From the NCBI RefSeq assembly GCF_020144665.1, contig NZ_JAAHBQ010000021.1, forward strand, positions 1-64,000: a stretch of 64,000 bases of DNA, in the 5' to 3' direction. The notes under the pieces were generated by a model. It was given only the letters and a program-made list of their open reading frames with translations, was not told the origin of the DNA and made no database searches. Position 1 is the stretch's first letter, and each line of letters begins with the position of its first letter. Positions 16,561 through 26,619 of the stretch are shown in pieces. The translations under genes were made by a program, and so were the position numbers. The stretch is from Oscillatoria salina IIICB1. GTDB taxonomy: Bacteria > Cyanobacteriota > Cyanobacteriia > Cyanobacteriales > SIO1D9.

Positions 16561-16917
16561 GCTTTCAAACATCCATCACTCAGCTAGTTTAGTACGCTCC
16601 TCGCTCTGAAGAAAGCTTGCAGTGGTTTAGTCATACTGCCGTTAGAGCCAATCTAACCGTTGTTTCTTACTTACCGGGATTTCGACCTACTAGAGCGAAG
16701 AATCACGTAGATTTTAGTTTTACTCGCGATCGACTATTGTACTAACTTTCTAGTTTCTTTTCAATCAAAGTCGCCGTAGAACAGCGAGGCTTTAAACCCA
16801 TTTTTTTTGGTAAATGGTATCAGAAGCAATTTGGCGGTGAGATGTTTCGCTTCGCTCAACATGACAGCGATTATCCAACAACTAAGCCCGCCTGCGCGGG
16901 CTTAGTTGTTGGAGTTT
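16418..16917. other. 500-base gene-free stretch
   Basis: Contains the IS end described above, then about 300 bases without a gene or repeat that I recognise. At its right edge is the long terminator hairpin of ndhH. It may hold further decayed transposon sequence. Confidence 0.6.
16875..16912 (-). terminator. ndhH terminator hairpin
   Basis: Perfect inverted repeat of 17-base arms around CTGC: CCAACAACTAAGCCCGC and GCGGGCTTAGTTGTTGG. It lies 5 bases beyond the ndhH stop on the minus strand. No T-run follows, but the stem is very strong and would work on both strands. Confidence 0.8.
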
Positions 16918-18102
16918 CTAACGGTCAACCGACCCCATAATGATGTCGATACTACCGAGAATTGCCATGATATCAGCAACTTTCATCCCTTTCAGCAAGT
17001 GGGGCAAAATTTGCAAGTTGTTGAAATCAGCAGCACGAATTTTCCAACGCCAAGGGAAGACATTATCGTTACCAATAATAAAGATACCCAGTTCGCCTTT
17101 ACCGCTTTCGAGACGGACATAATGTTCGCCAGCAGGAATTTTAAAAGTAGGTGGAACTTTTTTGGCGATGTACTGGTATTCAAAATCATTCCACTTGGAT
17201 TTCTTCCCTTCTGCCATTCGCTTGGCTTCGAGGTTTTCGTAGGGACCGCCTGGTAAAGCTTTGAGGGCTTGACGGAGTATTTTGACAGACTCGCGCATTT
17301 CGCGAATCCTGACTACATACCTTGCAAAACAGTCTCCAGCAGTTTCCCACTGAACGTCCCAGTCGAAATCGTCATAGCATTCGTAATGGTCAACTTTCCG
17401 CAAGTCCCATTTAACTCCCGAAGCGCGTAACATCGGACCGCTAAGTCCCCAGTTAATTGCTTCTTCGCGAGTAATTGTCCCAATACCTTCAACGCGACGG
17501 CGGAAAATTGGGTTATCGGTGATTAACTTTTCGTACTCGTCAACTTTGGGTTCAAAGTAGTCGCAGAAGTCTTCGCATTTGTCTACCCAACCGTAGGGTA
17601 AATCCACTGCTACACCACCGATGCGGAAGTAATTATTGTTGACCATGCGATAACCGGATGCGGCTTCCCAGAGGTCGTAAATTAATTCCCGTTCGCGGAA
17701 AATGTAGAAAAATGGCGTTTGTGCGCCCACATCAGCTAAAAAGGGTCCCAACCACAGCAGGTGATTGGCGATGCGGTTCAACTCTAACATGATGACGCGG
17801 ATGTATTGAGCGCGTTTTGGCACTTCAATTCCGGCTAATTTTTCTGGTGCGTTAACCGTAATCGCTTCGTTAAACATCCCGGCTGCGTAGTCCCAACGGC
17901 TAACGTAGGGAACGTACATGATGTTGGTGCGATTTTCGGCGATTTTTTCCATCCCCCGGTGGAGATAGCCGATCGCGGGTTCGCAATCGATTACATCTTC
18001 ACCATCGAGTGTGACAATGAGACGCAATACCCCGTGCATCGAGGGATGGTGGGGACCCATATTGAGTACCATTGGGTCGGTTCTGGTTTCAATTTGTGCC
18101 AT
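16918..18102 (-). CDS. ndhH: NAD(P)H-quinone oxidoreductase subunit H (NdhH)
   Basis: Peripheral-arm subunit of NDH-1 (NuoD/49-kDa family) that forms part of the quinone site. The 394 residues match the usual length. The start has [20 protein letters not shown] with the conserved histidines, and the middle has the family segment [22 protein letters not shown]. The C-terminus ends IMGSVDR as in NdhH proteins. It lies apart from ndhA-I-G-E, on the opposite strand, as is common in cyanobacteria. A strong hairpin follows the stop. Confidence 0.97.
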   Translation of the reverse strand: MAQIETRTDPMVLNMGPHHPSMHGVLRLIVTLDGEDVIDCEPAIGYLHRGMEKIAENRTNIMYVPYVSRWDYAAGMFNEAITVNAPEKLAGIEVPKRAQYIRVIMLELNRIANHLLWLGPFLADVGAQTPFFYIFRERELIYDLWEAASGYRMVNNNYFRIGGVAVDLPYGWVDKCEDFCDYFEPKVDEYEKLITDNPIFRRRVEGIGTITREEAINWGLSGPMLRASGVKWDLRKVDHYECYDDFDWDVQWETAGDCFARYVVRIREMRESVKILRQALKALPGGPYENLEAKRMAEGKKSKWNDFEYQYIAKKVPPTFKIPAGEHYVRLESGKGELGIFIIGNDNVFPWRWKIRAADFNNLQILPHLLKGMKVADIMAILGSIDIIMGSVDR

Positions 18103-18244
18103 AAATAGGCGCTTTCTCCCTCTTGAAGAATTCGGCTGGTGCGTTTTTTGCTAGAATGGGCGATCTTAAAGTTGTTCTCCAGATGCCTAAAATTAGCAGC
18201 ACCTTATGTTTATTTTTGTTGCTTTCTTGTAATTATTATAGGGG

Positions 18245-18480
18245 GATTGGGGTTTTCAGTTATCAGTTACCAGTTATCAGTGAACAGTCGGGATTGCCAA
18301 TTGGAGAGATTAAAGAAGGTGGAATTAGAAGAACCACTGATTCGAGAGTAAACTGGTAACTGCTCATTGGTAACAGTTCACTGTTCATTGGGGATTGGGA
18401 GAGAGGGGGAAGACCAGGGAGAGGGGGAGGAATTAGAAGATAAACTGATAACTGGTAAATGCGGGTACGTGATAACTGAG
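18245..18480. repeat. Partial composite repeat upstream of rsmH
   Basis: CAGTTATCAGTTACCAGTTATCAGTGAACAG (18258-18288) begins it. Around 18366-18450 it has GTTCACTGTTCATTGGGGATTGGGAG, then purine-rich GGGGGAAGACCAGGGAGAGGGGGAGG and AACTGATAACTGG. These are the same modules as at 2228, 4150 and 5699 in scrambled order. Most of the 392-base gap between ndhH and rsmH (18103-18494) is this material; no gene is seen in it. Confidence 0.75.
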
Positions 18481-18494
18481 TTAGAGATAGGGTT

Positions 18495-19379
18495 TTGAGT
18501 CAGGAAATAGAGAAACAAGAATTTTTTCATGTCCCGGTTTTGAGTCGAGAGTTAAGCGAATGGTTAAATGTTCGTCCGGGGGGACATTATTTGGATGCTA
18601 CTGTGGGTGGTGGGGGACACAGTGAGTTGATTTTAGCTGCTTTTGAGGATGTGCGGCTGATGGCGATCGATCGCGATGAGAGTGCGATCGCGGCAGCTAA
18701 AATTAAGTTATCTTCCTACGGTGAGGAACGAGTACAATTTTGGCAGGGTAATTTTGCTGACTACAATCCTGGTAAGCTTGAGTTTGATGGAATTATCGCG
18801 GATTTGGGTGTCAGTTCGGCTCAACTGGATATTGGATCGCGCGGTTTCAGTTTCCAACAAGAGGCTAGTCTGGATATGCGAATGGATCGTTCTCAGTCCC
18901 TTACCGCAGCCGAAATTGTTAATCACTGGGACGAACAAGATTTAGCTAATCTTATCTATCAATATGGCGAAGAAAGACTTTCTCGACGCATCGCCCGACG
19001 TATCGTGCAAGAACGTCCTTTTCAGACTACCACTGAATTAGCTGCGGCGATCGCCCATAGTGTCCCTCGCAAATACCGCTATGGTAGAATTCACCCCGCT
19101 ACTCGCACTTTTCAAGCTTTGCGAATTGCCGTTAATGCTGAACTTGAATCTTTAGAACGTTTTCTCGAAATTGCTCCTCAATGGCTCAAAATCGGGGGCA
19201 GAATTGGCATTATTAGTTTTCATAGTTTAGAAGATCGCCTTGTCAAACATCGTTTGCGTGACTCATCTTCTTTAAAAGTGCTAACTAAAAAACCCATAAC
19301 TGCACAACCTGACGAAGAAGCTAAAAATCCTCGTTCTCGCTCTGCTAAACTTAGATTTGCTGAACGAATTTTTTCTTAA
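18495..19379 (+). CDS. rsmH: 16S rRNA (cytosine(1402)-N(4))-methyltransferase RsmH
   Basis: Methylates N4 of C1402 in 16S rRNA. The 294 residues carry the SAM-binding start [14 protein letters not shown], the [13 protein letters not shown] motif, the [17 protein letters not shown] segment and the family end with [16 protein letters not shown] and [11 protein letters not shown]. The start is a TTG at 18495, giving a normal N-terminus ([19 protein letters not shown]); no ATG fits. It is flanked upstream by repeats and downstream by a convergent histidine kinase, so it looks monocistronic and away from the mra/mur cluster, as in other cyanobacteria. Confidence 0.95.
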   Translation: MSQEIEKQEFFHVPVLSRELSEWLNVRPGGHYLDATVGGGGHSELILAAFEDVRLMAIDRDESAIAAAKIKLSSYGEERVQFWQGNFADYNPGKLEFDGIIADLGVSSAQLDIGSRGFSFQQEASLDMRMDRSQSLTAAEIVNHWDEQDLANLIYQYGEERLSRRIARRIVQERPFQTTTELAAAIAHSVPRKYRYGRIHPATRTFQALRIAVNAELESLERFLEIAPQWLKIGGRIGIISFHSLEDRLVKHRLRDSSSLKVLTKKPITAQPDEEAKNPRSRSAKLRFAERIFS

Positions 19380-19406
19380 CTTTCCCTGGTTGACACCTAA
19401 TTAAAT

Positions 19407-22190
19407 TTAATAAAGTTTCTTCGTTTTTTTCATATTTGCTAGCTTCAGCAACAGAGAATTATCACCGGAAGACTTTTGCTTAACAGCTTGACTTGTTTCA
19501 GGTAATGTGCTAGTAAATTCAGAAACAAAATTACCAACATTGCGAGGTAATTCTACTCGAAAAGTAGAACCCTGACCAAGCTGACTTTCGACAGTAATCT
19601 TTCCTTGCATTAACTGAACTAAAGAATCAGTAATCGTTAGTCCCAAACCCGTACCATAATACTTACGATTTAAAGTTTGGTCTACTTTACCAAACTCTTC
19701 AAAGATATAGCTTCTTTCCTCTTCAGCAATACCGATTCCCGTATCTTTAACCATTAATTCAATGCGATCTTCTGAGACTTCTTTTAGCCCAACTTCAATA
19801 CTACCGCGATCGGTGAACTTAATCGCATTGGAAAGCAAACTCAGAATAATTTGCCGCAAACGAAAACTATCATTAATTACGCGAACATTTTCTAAACTCG
19901 AATTAAAAGCTAAAACCAGATTTTTTTCTTCAGCAATTTCGCGAACATCTTCAACAATTGTTGCTACAAGTTGAACCAAATTTAATTGTTCGAGTTGTAA
20001 CTCCAACCGTTCTCCTTGAATTTTACACAAATCGAGAATATTATCAATAACTTCCAACAATTCTTTACTATTTGCTAAAATTCGTTCTAGCATCTGGTTT
20101 TGCTGTGCAGTAAAACCATCATTTTTGCCACGTAAAAGTAGTTGACAAAAACCAATAATTGCATTTAAAGGCGTGCGTAAGTGATGAGAAATAGTAGCCA
20201 AAAATTGAGTTTTAATCCGAGCTGCTTCTAGCAATTGAAGGTTTTGTAACTGAATTTGTTGACGTTGATTTGCGAGTTCAGTATTTTGTTGAGCGAAGAT
20301 TTTATTTTGTTCTTCGAGACGTTCCTCGCGTTCCTCTAAAGTTTTAATTAAACGAGCATTATCAATAGCGATCGCAGCTTGTTCTCCCACTGCTGATAGC
20401 AAATGTTGGTCTTCCCAATTAAAAGCCTTAACATCTTCCCAATTCCCAACTGCTAAAACGCCTAATCTTCCCGCTTTCACTGATTCAATAGCTACAGCAT
20501 AAATTGCCGCAGGTAAATTACTATTGTCCGTCGCGACACCTTGAACTAAGTGAGAATCTCCGGTTAAAAACACCTGACGCAACCAATTTTCCTCAGAAAT
20601 ATTTTCTAATTTTAAATTATCAGTACCTTGTCCGGCAGCGATCGTTAAAATCAGGCGATCGCACTGAGAATTAAACAGAGTGATAAAACAAATTTCCGCT
20701 CCCGCGATCGCGTCACAAACTGCGCTAGCCATTACTCTTAACAAATCGGGCAAATTTGTCAAGCGTTGATTGAGCAAATTTGTCAGTTGTTGGAGAGTAC
20801 GCAGTTGTTGTTCTTGTTCTCCTAAAATTTGGATTGCTTTGCGATAATTACGGTTAGCAAATTGAGCCGAATCATACAATCTTGCATTTTCGATCGCTAA
20901 AGCAGTGCGTTGTGCTAAATCTTCTGCTACTTCTAAATCAGCTTGAGTATAGTAATTAATCGCAGAACTGCGTACAAACAACAGCGAACCTAAATTACGC
21001 TCTCCTGCTAATAATGGTACAGAAATATAAGAGCGAATTGCTAATTGTTCTAACAATTCTTGTTGCCGCTCATTTTTTGCCATCTCAACCAACAGCGAAT
21101 CAGCAAAATTCAAATCGTTGTTAAATGAGCCAATGTAGAGCATTTTTGCCACGATCAATTCCCCGTCATTATTAGTAGTTAACGACCAAGGTTCTAGCTG
21201 AGAAATGAGCTTTTCTTGCTGAGGATCTACATAAGCAAAAGCCACACGACGGTAAGAATTACGCTCCTCAAGAAGATCGATCGCGCACCAGTCAGCAAAA
21301 CAAGTAACTGCTAATTGAGCGAGATTATTAAGCGTCGATTTATAATCCAAACAAGCACCGAGCAAACTACTAGCTTCGACCAAAAAACTATCTCGCTGCT
21401 CTCGAAATTTTTGCTCAGTAATATCGCTGAGAATACCAGACATCCGAAATGGTTTACCGTAGCGATCTCTTTGAGCTTTACCACGAGCAACACAGTAACG
21501 ATATTCTCCACTACTATGACGCAGGCGAAACTGCACTTCTAGTTCTATTTGTTCGTTAAGATGAAGTTGAACTGCTTGAAATACTTTCGAGTAATCTTCC
21601 GGATGTACTAAAGAGCAAAATAGTTTTGGGGTAGTAGTAATTTCTGGAGAAAGACCGACAATTTCTAAGAGGCGATCGTTACCATAAATTTCCTGTCGGT
21701 TGAAATCCCAGTCCCAAATTCCATCATAAGAACCTTCTAAAATAAAGCGATAACGTTCTTCACTTTCTCGCAAGCGCTGATTAGCTCGTGCTGCTTCTTG
21801 TTCTGCTCGGTAAAGGCGAATTGCATTCGATAAGCTACGGGAAATATTTTCTGGGGAAACCTTAGCTTTTTTAAGACAATCTGATGCTCCAGCTTTCATC
21901 AACTCCACCGCAGTTTGTTCGTCTCCATCTTCCATGAGAACGACGATGGGAACATTGATTCCCGCAGCGCGAAATTTTTTAACTAATTCGAGGGTGGAAT
22001 CTTGAGATAGTTGCTCATCCAGAAAAATACACTCAAATAAATTTTCTTCTAAAGACGACCTCGCAGTTTCCCACTCGTTAACTACGGAGATCCTTACTTT
22101 CACTCCTGCTGCTGTCAGTGCGCGATCTACTACAGCTTGAGTTTCTGCTGAATCTTCTATTATCAGGATTTTTAGTGTTTCATCGATCAT
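19407..22190 (-). CDS. Hybrid sensor histidine kinase with N-terminal receiver, PAS and two GAF domains
   Basis: Sensor kinase of 927 residues with no transmembrane helix, so cytoplasmic. Domains in order: receiver (about 5-125, phospho-Asp in FECIFLDEQL), PAS/PAC (about 145-260, ERYRFILEGSYDGIWDWDF), GAF (about 275-440), second GAF (about 470-610), a Glu/Gln-rich coiled coil, HisKA (about 655-725, ATISHHLRTPLNAIIGF) and HATPase_c (about 775-890; LLSNAIKFTDRG, DTGIGI, GTGLGLTI). An N-terminal receiver before the sensory domains suggests regulation by another kinase. The signal is unknown. A response-regulator gene lies 766 bases away on the other strand and could be a partner; that is only proximity. 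Confidence 0.93.
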   Translation of the reverse strand: MIDETLKILIIEDSAETQAVVDRALTAAGVKVRISVVNEWETARSSLEENLFECIFLDEQLSQDSTLELVKKFRAAGINVPIVVLMEDGDEQTAVELMKAGASDCLKKAKVSPENISRSLSNAIRLYRAEQEAARANQRLRESEERYRFILEGSYDGIWDWDFNRQEIYGNDRLLEIVGLSPEITTTPKLFCSLVHPEDYSKVFQAVQLHLNEQIELEVQFRLRHSSGEYRYCVARGKAQRDRYGKPFRMSGILSDITEQKFREQRDSFLVEASSLLGACLDYKSTLNNLAQLAVTCFADWCAIDLLEERNSYRRVAFAYVDPQQEKLISQLEPWSLTTNNDGELIVAKMLYIGSFNNDLNFADSLLVEMAKNERQQELLEQLAIRSYISVPLLAGERNLGSLLFVRSSAINYYTQADLEVAEDLAQRTALAIENARLYDSAQFANRNYRKAIQILGEQEQQLRTLQQLTNLLNQRLTNLPDLLRVMASAVCDAIAGAEICFITLFNSQCDRLILTIAAGQGTDNLKLENISEENWLRQVFLTGDSHLVQGVATDNSNLPAAIYAVAIESVKAGRLGVLAVGNWEDVKAFNWEDQHLLSAVGEQAAIAIDNARLIKTLEEREERLEEQNKIFAQQNTELANQRQQIQLQNLQLLEAARIKTQFLATISHHLRTPLNAIIGFCQLLLRGKNDGFTAQQNQMLERILANSKELLEVIDNILDLCKIQGERLELQLEQLNLVQLVATIVEDVREIAEEKNLVLAFNSSLENVRVINDSFRLRQIILSLLSNAIKFTDRGSIEVGLKEVSEDRIELMVKDTGIGIAEEERSYIFEEFGKVDQTLNRKYYGTGLGLTITDSLVQLMQGKITVESQLGQGSTFRVELPRNVGNFVSEFTSTLPETSQAVKQKSSGDNSLLLKLANMKKTKKLY

Positions 22191-22956
22191 AGCGAGCTAA
22201 AAATTGCTGCTGGATGGAGGAATATCCCCGATCGCCAGAAATCCACTGTGTGAAAATCATTTTGCCTCATTTTGCTAGGTAAATATATTTACTCGCACCG
22301 TACCATTTTTTTCGTTTCTCAACGAATAAATCACCAATAACTTAAGCAAATTCGCTGTTTTGCTAATTTAGACTTCCTCCACCAAGAATTGTAATCTGAA
22401 TATTGGCTATTTTTTGATTTTATTGAACGAGGAAATTACAAAGCATGAATTTTTCTGACTGTTGTCTTTTGTCTCAAGTCCTGTAAATATTAGCCCAAAT
22501 TAGCCTTTCATTATAAATTGTGTCTTGTTTTGAATCTATCTAGTCTCTCTCCCAAGAGCGATTTGTTTCAGGTTTAACTTAGATAATTGACTCTGCGGGA
22601 GCGATCTCGGCAGGCGATCGCCTGACCTTCACACTACACTGCGAATTCCAAGCTTGTTTTCCTCTGGAATACGGAAATAAATTAGGTTTCCGTATTATAA
22701 TTACAGTTTTGAGTTAAATTTCTGATCAAGTTAATTTGTACTAAAACCAAAAGAGCAAATTGAAAAAATTGTCCCAGGTGAGAGAAAACCCTACCTGAAA
22801 CACCGGGAAAATGCTACTCACTATAGGCGTGAAAATATCTAAACTGAGCTAGTGTCAGTTCTTAGCTGCCTCATCGCAGCCCCTAGGTAAAATTGACACT
22901 ATGTGTGTTGATATTTGTTGATAATTGTTTACTTTGTTTGAGGAAGCGGTTTCAAA
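22191..22956. other. 766-base divergent intergenic region with stem-loops
   Basis: No gene found between the kinase and the regulator. It contains a HIP1-centred palindrome CAGGCGATCGCCTG (about 22612-22625) and a hairpin with 10-base arms AATACGGAAA/TTTCCGTATT (22668-22696). It also contains a longer inverted repeat TAGTGTCA...TGACACTA (about 22851-22901). Sequences for promoters of both genes must lie here; none is assigned. The length leaves room for a small RNA. Confidence 0.6.
22668..22696. terminator. Hairpin AATACGGAAA/TTTCCGTATT
   Basis: Perfect 10-base stem with a 9-base loop, in a gene-free region between divergent genes. No upstream gene points into it from either side within 450 bases, so it could end a small RNA or be part of a leader. 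Confidence 0.4.
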
Positions 22957-23676
22957 ATGAATAAAATTCGGGTTGCTCTAATTGAAGATCACGAACTGAC
23001 AAGAGTCGGACTGAGAACAGCACTACAACAGCGTAGCGAGATCGATTTAGTAGGTGAGGCGGCAAATGCTACCGAAGGAATGAATATTTTAGAACAATAT
23101 AGACCAGATATTGGCATTGTCGATATCGGTCTGCCAGACATGGATGGAATTGAGTTAACTAGGAAGTTCAAGGAATCCCAGCAAAATACTGAAGAAAGGG
23201 TTACGAGAATTTTGATTCTCACGTTACAAGATAACGAAGATGCGGTGCTAGCAGCCTTTGCAGCAGGTGCTGACTCTTACTGTATGAAGAATATCAGCTT
23301 CGATCGCCTCCTCGAAGCACTGAAGACAACCCAAGAAGGTAATGCTTGGATCGATCCGGCGATCGCCAAAATTGTCCTCTCTCAAGCGAAAAAACCTGTT
23401 CCAGAAAGCGAACCTCCCGTAACTAACAAAACAGTGAAAATTAACGCTGCTGAACCAGAATACAGTCAATTAATCGAAGCTTATCCTCTTACTGAACGAG
23501 AATTAGAAGTTTTGCAACTAATCGTTGAAGGTTGTAGCAACGCCGAAATTGCTGAAAAGCTTTTTATCACTGTGGGAACCGTGAAAACTCACGTCCGCAA
23601 TATTCTGAACAAACTTTGCGCTGACGATCGCACTCAAGCGGCTGTCCGCGCTCTCCGTTCTGGTTTAGTTGGTTAA
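22957..23676 (+). CDS. LuxR/NarL-type response regulator
   Basis: DNA-binding response regulator of 239 residues. The receiver domain (1-125) has the acidic pair E10-D11, the phospho-Asp in IVDIGLPDMDG and the Lys of SYCMKN. A Pro-rich linker (about 140-165) joins it to a LuxR-type helix-turn-helix (about 172-235: LTERELEVLQLIVEGCSNAEIAEKLFITVGTVKTHVRNIL). The target genes are unknown. It is in the same orientation as, and 384 bases before, a receiver-GAF-phosphatase gene, and divergent from a hybrid kinase. Confidence 0.95.
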   Translation: MNKIRVALIEDHELTRVGLRTALQQRSEIDLVGEAANATEGMNILEQYRPDIGIVDIGLPDMDGIELTRKFKESQQNTEERVTRILILTLQDNEDAVLAAFAAGADSYCMKNISFDRLLEALKTTQEGNAWIDPAIAKIVLSQAKKPVPESEPPVTNKTVKINAAEPEYSQLIEAYPLTERELEVLQLIVEGCSNAEIAEKLFITVGTVKTHVRNILNKLCADDRTQAAVRALRSGLVG

Positions 23677-23683
23677 AAACCTC

Positions 23684-23711
23684 CCCACCTCACCAATAGG
23701 CTGAAGGTGGG
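23684..23711 (+). terminator. Hairpin after response regulator
   Basis: CCCACCT (23684-23690) and AGGTGGG (23705-23711) form a 7-base stem eight bases past the stop. There is no T-run. A similar CCCCACCT/AGGTGGGG stem follows the SPFH-FHA gene at 36252, so this may be a repeat type as well as a terminator. Confidence 0.45.
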
Positions 23712-23737
23712 TATTCCCTAGAATTCCCTCCTCTAGC

Positions 23738-23767
23738 TTGACAAAAAAAGCATAAATGTGCTATAGA
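23738..23767 (+). promoter_or_regulatory. Sigma-70-type promoter candidate for the RsbU-like gene
   Basis: TTGACA (23738-23743), an 18-base spacer and TATAGA (23762-23767). Transcription from it would give a leader of about 285 bases. The leader begins with a stem GGCGGT/ACCGCC (about 23776-23812) and runs to the ATG at 24061. The rest of the 384-base gap shows nothing else recognisable. Confidence 0.5.
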
Positions 23768-24060
23768 AAGCAAGGCGGTAAAAACCAAAGCATTAATTGT
23801 CTAACCGCCCCACCTGCGAGGAAAATTCATCAAATCAGCGATCTAATTAGGTAAATTTTTGATATCGTAGTTGGTTGTAGTCAGAAATCAAATCTCGCTC
23901 AAGTTAAAGCAGGTGACGACAAAATCAACATCTCCGATTACGGCTAGATGAAAAAAATGGTATGGAGTGCAACTCAAACAGAAAAAGAGTTGCCGTTAAA
24001 TAAATATGTAGGGAAGAAACACAATCTCGCAAGTTTTTATTCAATTGGAAGAGTGAGCAA

Positions 24061-25791
24061 ATGAGTCAGGCAAGCAATCGCAAACTCAAACTAATGGTGG
24101 TGGATGACGAGCCTGACAATTTAGATCTGCTCTATCGTACTTTCCGACGCGAGTTTAATGTTTTTAAAGCAGACGGTGCGCTCAAAGCTTTGGAAATTCT
24201 CGACACCGAAGGTGAAATGGCAGTAATTATTTCTGACCAGAGAATGCCCGTCATGAATGGTACAGAATTATTAGGCAAAACCGTCGAACGTTTTCCAGAG
24301 ACAATTCGCATTCTGCTAACTGGGTACACCGATGTGGAAGACCTGGTTGAAGCAATTAACTCCGGTAAAGTATTTAAATACATCACCAAGCCCTGGAATC
24401 CAGAAAAACTCAAAGAAGTAGTTCAACAAGCGGCGGAAACCTATCAAGTTCTCAAAGCCAGGACAAATGAACTGCGACGCGCCCTCAGACAAGAAGAATT
24501 ACTCAATGTTATCACCAGTGCAATTCGCGAATCTTTAGACTATCGCAGTATGCTACAAACGATAGTCAACAGCATCGGGGAAAATTTTCAAGCAACTGGA
24601 GGCATACTCAAGGCAGTAGAGGAAGGTATACTCGTCTCTGACGCTTTTTATTATCAAGCGTCAGCACCAGCTACTACAGAGGAGGAAAGTGAGGATGAGT
24701 GGCAACTTTTCGATTGCGACTCGCTCATGCAAGAAGTATTAGCGAACTGTCAAACTCGATCGGCGGAAGAAGAAGATGAAAATGGATCTCGCTGGTATCT
24801 CCTGGCTGTACCTCTGATCGTGCAACAAGAACCTTTGGCAGTGCTTGCTCTTTATCAATGTAGCAGTGCTAATCCTTGGCAAAACTCGGACGTGCAATTA
24901 CTAGAAGCTGTCGCCGAACAAGCCGCTTTAGCCGTTTCTCAGGCAAAACTTTATCAGCGTACCAAAACCCTCGCCGAACAAATGCGGGCTGAGTTGGAAG
25001 TAGCGCGACAAATTCAACACAATTTACTCAGACAAACTTTGCCCGAAGTAGAAGGAGTGCGCTTACAAGCAAGCTGCTATCCGGCTCGAGCGGTGGGAGG
25101 AGATTTTTTTGAAGTCTATTTCCATCCCCAAGGAGATGTCTGGCTAGCCGTGGGAGACGTTTCTGGTAAAGGTGTCCCGGCGGCTTTATTCATGGCAAGT
25201 GCGATTAGTATCTTGCGACGAGAACTGGCTCAAGAAACTTCTCCTGAACCAGATGTTGTCATGCAAAATCTCAACCGCACGATGAATGATGATTTATTTA
25301 GTAACAACTGCTTTATTACGATGGTCTTGGCGCGTTATCGTCCTGAGACAAAGGAGTTAGTTTATGCTAATGCAGGTCATATTTATCCGATGGTTTGGTC
25401 TCACCGAACGCTCGTCGAGCAAAGAAGCTCCACAAGCCAAGAAATTACCGTGACACCAAATTATCTCAAAGTTCGTGGCGTTCCCGTGGGAATTTTGCCA
25501 CACTGGAAAGCAAAAGCAGGAAATTTGACTTTGCAAGAAGGATCTACTTTCCTCTTAACCAGTGATGGAATTACAGAAGCAACTTTGACTAAGGAGATGA
25601 AGCAGGTGTCCGGTGGGACAAATTCAGATCGACAAAGCTCTAGTTCGATGCTTAATCAAGAGGGTCTTTGGCAATTGATTCTTCAAGAGCAAGATCCCTT
25701 CGATCTCAATAATCTCTTAACTCGCCTTCGCGAGTACACGAATAAGATTCAGGAAGACGACCAAACTATTCTCTCTCTGGAGGTTCTGTAG
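24061..25791 (+). CDS. Receiver-GAF-PP2C phosphatase (RsbU/SpoIIE type)
   Basis: Serine phosphatase of 576 residues regulated by phosphorylation. A receiver domain (about 8-125, phospho-Asp in VIISDQRMPVMNG) leads to a GAF domain (about 150-295) and a short helix. The PPM/SpoIIE phosphatase domain (about 320-576) has metal-binding motifs GGDFFEV and VGDVSGKGVPAALFM and the late FLLTSDGITEA. In partner-switching systems such phosphatases dephosphorylate an anti-sigma antagonist. The next gene, starting 3 bases after the stop, encodes an RsbW-like kinase, so the two almost certainly work together. No antagonist (RsbV/STAS) gene is next to them. Confidence 0.94.
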   Translation: MSQASNRKLKLMVVDDEPDNLDLLYRTFRREFNVFKADGALKALEILDTEGEMAVIISDQRMPVMNGTELLGKTVERFPETIRILLTGYTDVEDLVEAINSGKVFKYITKPWNPEKLKEVVQQAAETYQVLKARTNELRRALRQEELLNVITSAIRESLDYRSMLQTIVNSIGENFQATGGILKAVEEGILVSDAFYYQASAPATTEEESEDEWQLFDCDSLMQEVLANCQTRSAEEEDENGSRWYLLAVPLIVQQEPLAVLALYQCSSANPWQNSDVQLLEAVAEQAALAVSQAKLYQRTKTLAEQMRAELEVARQIQHNLLRQTLPEVEGVRLQASCYPARAVGGDFFEVYFHPQGDVWLAVGDVSGKGVPAALFMASAISILRRELAQETSPEPDVVMQNLNRTMNDDLFSNNCFITMVLARYRPETKELVYANAGHIYPMVWSHRTLVEQRSSTSQEITVTPNYLKVRGVPVGILPHWKAKAGNLTLQEGSTFLLTSDGITEATLTKEMKQVSGGTNSDRQSSSSMLNQEGLWQLILQEQDPFDLNNLLTRLREYTNKIQEDDQTILSLEVL

Positions 25792-25794
25792 TTG

Positions 25795-26223
25795 ATGAGA
25801 ACAGAACTGCACGTACCAAGCGATCTCAAATTTCTCACTGTCGTTGAGCGCTGGTTGCTTGACTGTCTAGAACTCGAGCTAGGTGAGTCAGTAGATTGGC
25901 CTCGTCAGTCGAATCGCTTACGCTTGGCACTCGTGGAAGCTTACTCGAATGTGGTGCGTCACGCGCACAAAAATCAACCAAATTTACCGGTGTTGCTACG
26001 TCTGGAACTTAAAGAGCGCGACATTGCTTTGGAAATTTGGGATCATGGCAAAGGGTTCGATCTCTCAACTTACTTGCCACCAAAGCCAGATGATAAGCAG
26101 GAAAGCGGCTATGGTTGGCTGATTATGAATCGGCTGATGGATCGGGTGGAATATCGCTTACAAGTTAATGGTCGCAATTGTCTGAAATTGGAAACTAGTT
26201 TACCGGAATTGAAACCAAGTTGA
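25795..26223 (+). CDS. RsbW-like serine kinase / anti-sigma regulatory factor
   Basis: Small ATP-binding protein of 142 residues (GHKL fold). N-box: LALVEAYSNVVRHAHK; G1: DHGKGFD; G2-like: SGYGWLIMNRLMD. The ATG at 25795 is chosen; a TTG three bases earlier directly abuts the stop of the phosphatase gene. Relatives phosphorylate a STAS antagonist and sequester a sigma factor or other partner. Coupling with the upstream receiver-phosphatase suggests a partner switch controlled by two-component input. The final target is not in this window. Confidence 0.92.
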   Translation: MRTELHVPSDLKFLTVVERWLLDCLELELGESVDWPRQSNRLRLALVEAYSNVVRHAHKNQPNLPVLLRLELKERDIALEIWDHGKGFDLSTYLPPKPDDKQESGYGWLIMNRLMDRVEYRLQVNGRNCLKLETSLPELKPS

Positions 26224-26619
26224 TTGGGAATGGTGGGGGCGTACGGCCGTCGCTCCCTTCCCCCTCTTTTCCTCTTCGCTACTTTCCTAACTCAGTTGGC
26301 GAAATTATTTCTCGTTTTTTGTGACAGAAAGTCAAGAAATTGCCTTTTTTCGGCAAAATTTATAATTTTTGTTAAGTTAACTGGCACTCCAAAAACTGAT
26401 TTGTAAAATTTAAATAATACATAAGTAAAAAAAATTAATAGTAATTGTTCTCAGATCGAGGCAATTACCAGACAATCAAATCGGGTTATTTAACGCTATT
26501 TTCGGCTACGGAGATTTTTCAAGATATCCCAGCCTAGCTGTTATCTGACAGCAAAGTTTGTCTTTTTTAATTAACAATTCTTGTTGACGAAATCGAAGTA
26601 TTCAGTGAAGTTGAAGCCA
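26224..26619. other. 396-base gene-free stretch
   Basis: Downstream of the RsbW-like gene. AT-rich, with no convincing gene, hairpin or repeat. A 60-codon frame starting at 26224 has no ribosome site and no recognisable protein. Confidence 0.5.

Noticed and set aside
18123-18359. Small frames before rsmH
   Set aside because: Built largely from CAGTTATCAGT repeats and the 5' region of ndhH; no support.
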